From positions 4,657,223-4,721,222 of the forward strand of contig NC_090611.1 in the NCBI RefSeq assembly GCF_004359215.1: DNA of 64,000 bases. Reading direction: 5' to 3'. Position 1 is the stretch's first letter; each line of letters opens with the position of its first letter. This document shows positions 62,717 through 64,000 of this stretch, piece after piece. The notes under the pieces are model-generated. The model was not told where the DNA came from and did no database searches. It saw only the letters and a list, made by a program, of their open reading frames with translations. This DNA is from Bremia lactucae. Lineage: Eukaryota; Oomycota; Peronosporomycetes; Peronosporales; Peronosporaceae. Position numbers and translations under genes: made by a program.

Positions 62717-62795
62717 AACAGTATTCTATCTTATTATTGATTTGCGCAGTCGGCGCGAAAGGGCATCAGCGGCAACATTGAGTCGCACTAGAAAG
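62717..62795 (-). pseudogene. Continuation of minus-strand element J (end of RNase H)
   Basis: After the AACAG duplication the minus strand reads RLNVAADALSRR, the end of family-A RNase H, which joins the integrase region left of element G. It shows that G split J. Confidence 0.7.
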
Positions 62796-64000
62796 GAGTT
62801 TGCATCAGTCGGTCGGAAGACCGAGCAAAAATAATGTTAAGCAATTACAAAACGAATGAGTGCACTTAATCATTTGCAACGAGCTGGCCGCAGCTTATCG
62901 AAGAAACGCATCCTGAAAGTATGAGTTAAATCGTTTGGTTCGAGACAGTCAGTCTCTGACCGGGACCGTCAGTCTTTGGCGGATGCCTTTGACCATACCG
63001 TTGTAATTCGCCACCTAAAGAAGCCTCGAATGGATGGTACGGGCGGGACGTCCGACCTCAAATGCAGGATGCGTGCACATCCTTTGAGGCAGCTTGATAG
63101 TGTACGCATCCTGACAAAAAACTCCTTGCCAAGAAATATACAATGACTAACGTTAGGGTATATATCTCAGAGATAGACGGTTAAATTTTTATACGGACCA
63201 AACGTCTCTACGACGGCCACAAACAGTCCACACTTCTCGCAAAGAATGGCGAGATGGTTGTAATTCTTCGCAGAGTACAACTTCTCCATGAAATAGTACT
63301 ATTGTCGTAATTGTCGTCCTTAGACCATGACGATAGTCATGTTCATGGTCCAAGTCTCTTCGTACTCACTCGAACTCTCCGAAGGCCAAGACAGTGGTCA
63401 TGCCGGCGAACGGTCGAACCCGACGAGTAAGTCGAACTCGGTTTATCCTCCTCCTCGTTATCCATTAATGGATTTGAATGGGCATTGGCTGTCGAAGCGG
63501 ATACTCGCAGCGCCATCGATGTAGCAAGCTTGCCACCGAGATACTTTAAGAAATTCGACTGCGTGTGCTTTCTTCTTTCGTCTTGCTTCTATTTTTGTTG
63601 TCTTTTATCCAAAGCCGATGTTTCGATATTGGAAAAATAAAGTAGTGAGACTCTTTGCTACACAGAAGATGATGTAACATCGGATTATACGCTTTTTGCA
63701 AGACAGGGAATGCAGAGAATCAAGAGTTTTGCTAATGTGCGCTTTTCTGGTCAACTGCTTGTTGTGTTGAGTCGAAAACAGTTGCTCAAGCTTCGACATA
63801 GGCTAAATTGAGACTACATATCTAGTTTTCATCCGCATGCCAAATCGCCACCAGGATCCGAATGCAATAGTCATTATTCACTTCGTGACCACAAAGACAG
63901 ATTCCAAGAGGAGGTCTGTTGGTTTAAAATGAAATGGAAAATGGGAGGTCAAAAAAATTATGGGTGCTCCTATGTGATTACATTTCTGACTAGGATTACC
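62796..64000. other. Mixed remnants, no intact gene
   Basis: At about 63120-63300 the plus strand resembles the family-A RNase H end (CTCGCAAAGAATGGCGAGATGG, then CGCAGAGTACAACTTCTCC). The rest is not recognised. A 65-codon plus-strand frame (63327-63524) and a 64-codon minus-strand frame (63605-63799) have no identifiable relatives. Confidence 0.4.

Overview
The window looks like a piece of a repeat-rich oomycete nuclear genome (Phytophthora or downy-mildew type). The grounds are: short GT-AG introns with CTNAC-like branch sites in a conserved eukaryotic gene, single-exon genes between them, a tRNA-derived SINE, secreted jacalin-like lectins, and very abundant, decayed Ty3/Gypsy elements with chromodomains. 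The organism call rests on pattern recognition, not on a search. Four runs of N (19219-19318, 23707-23806, 40870-41046, 52532-52631) are assembly gaps.

Host genes form small islands. On the minus strand lie two tandem paralogues of a DUF4460/TCAIM-like, probably mitochondrial protein (6730-7833 and 8190-8810; the second has lost the middle domain) and a TMEM41/VTT-domain membrane protein (10425-11222). Two secreted jacalin-like lectins lie at 24330-25100 (-) and 46696-47262 (+). A TCF25 (NULP1) homologue with about nine introns occupies 48210-50883 (+).

The rest is mostly retroelement. From left to right: 1-3506 family-A Gypsy 3' part with LTR; 3507-6496 a composite of a (+) family-B LTR and a (-) Gypsy remnant with its LTR; 11630-17516 a full-length decayed chromovirus (element D) with 250-bp LTRs flanked by a ~475-bp duplication of the TMEM41-like gene's 5' region; 18747-23706 a family-B LTR, gap and family-A pol; 25566-25994 a solo family-A LTR; 26200-27321 a gag fragment; 27322-36555 a family-B tandem (tail-LTR-gag-pol-tail-LTR); 36556-39060 another chromodomain Gypsy; about 39800-40420 a Ty1/Copia fragment; 40684-45384 a family-A element with LTR; 50976-51661 an LTR nested within an LTR; 52147-55853 and 62717-62795 a (-) family-A element; 55854-62716 a Gypsy element (G) inserted into it with a 5-bp target duplication. 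No retroelement reading frame is intact.

The observations most worth following are: (1) a SINE in the TCF25 homologue whose 16-bp target duplication supplies both splice sites, so the insertion appears to have become an exactly removable intron; (2) antisense reading frames between pol and the 3' LTR in at least two, perhaps three, Gypsy families; (3) the ~475-bp duplication whose ends abut both LTRs of element D; (4) a domain-losing tandem paralogue of the DUF4460 gene.
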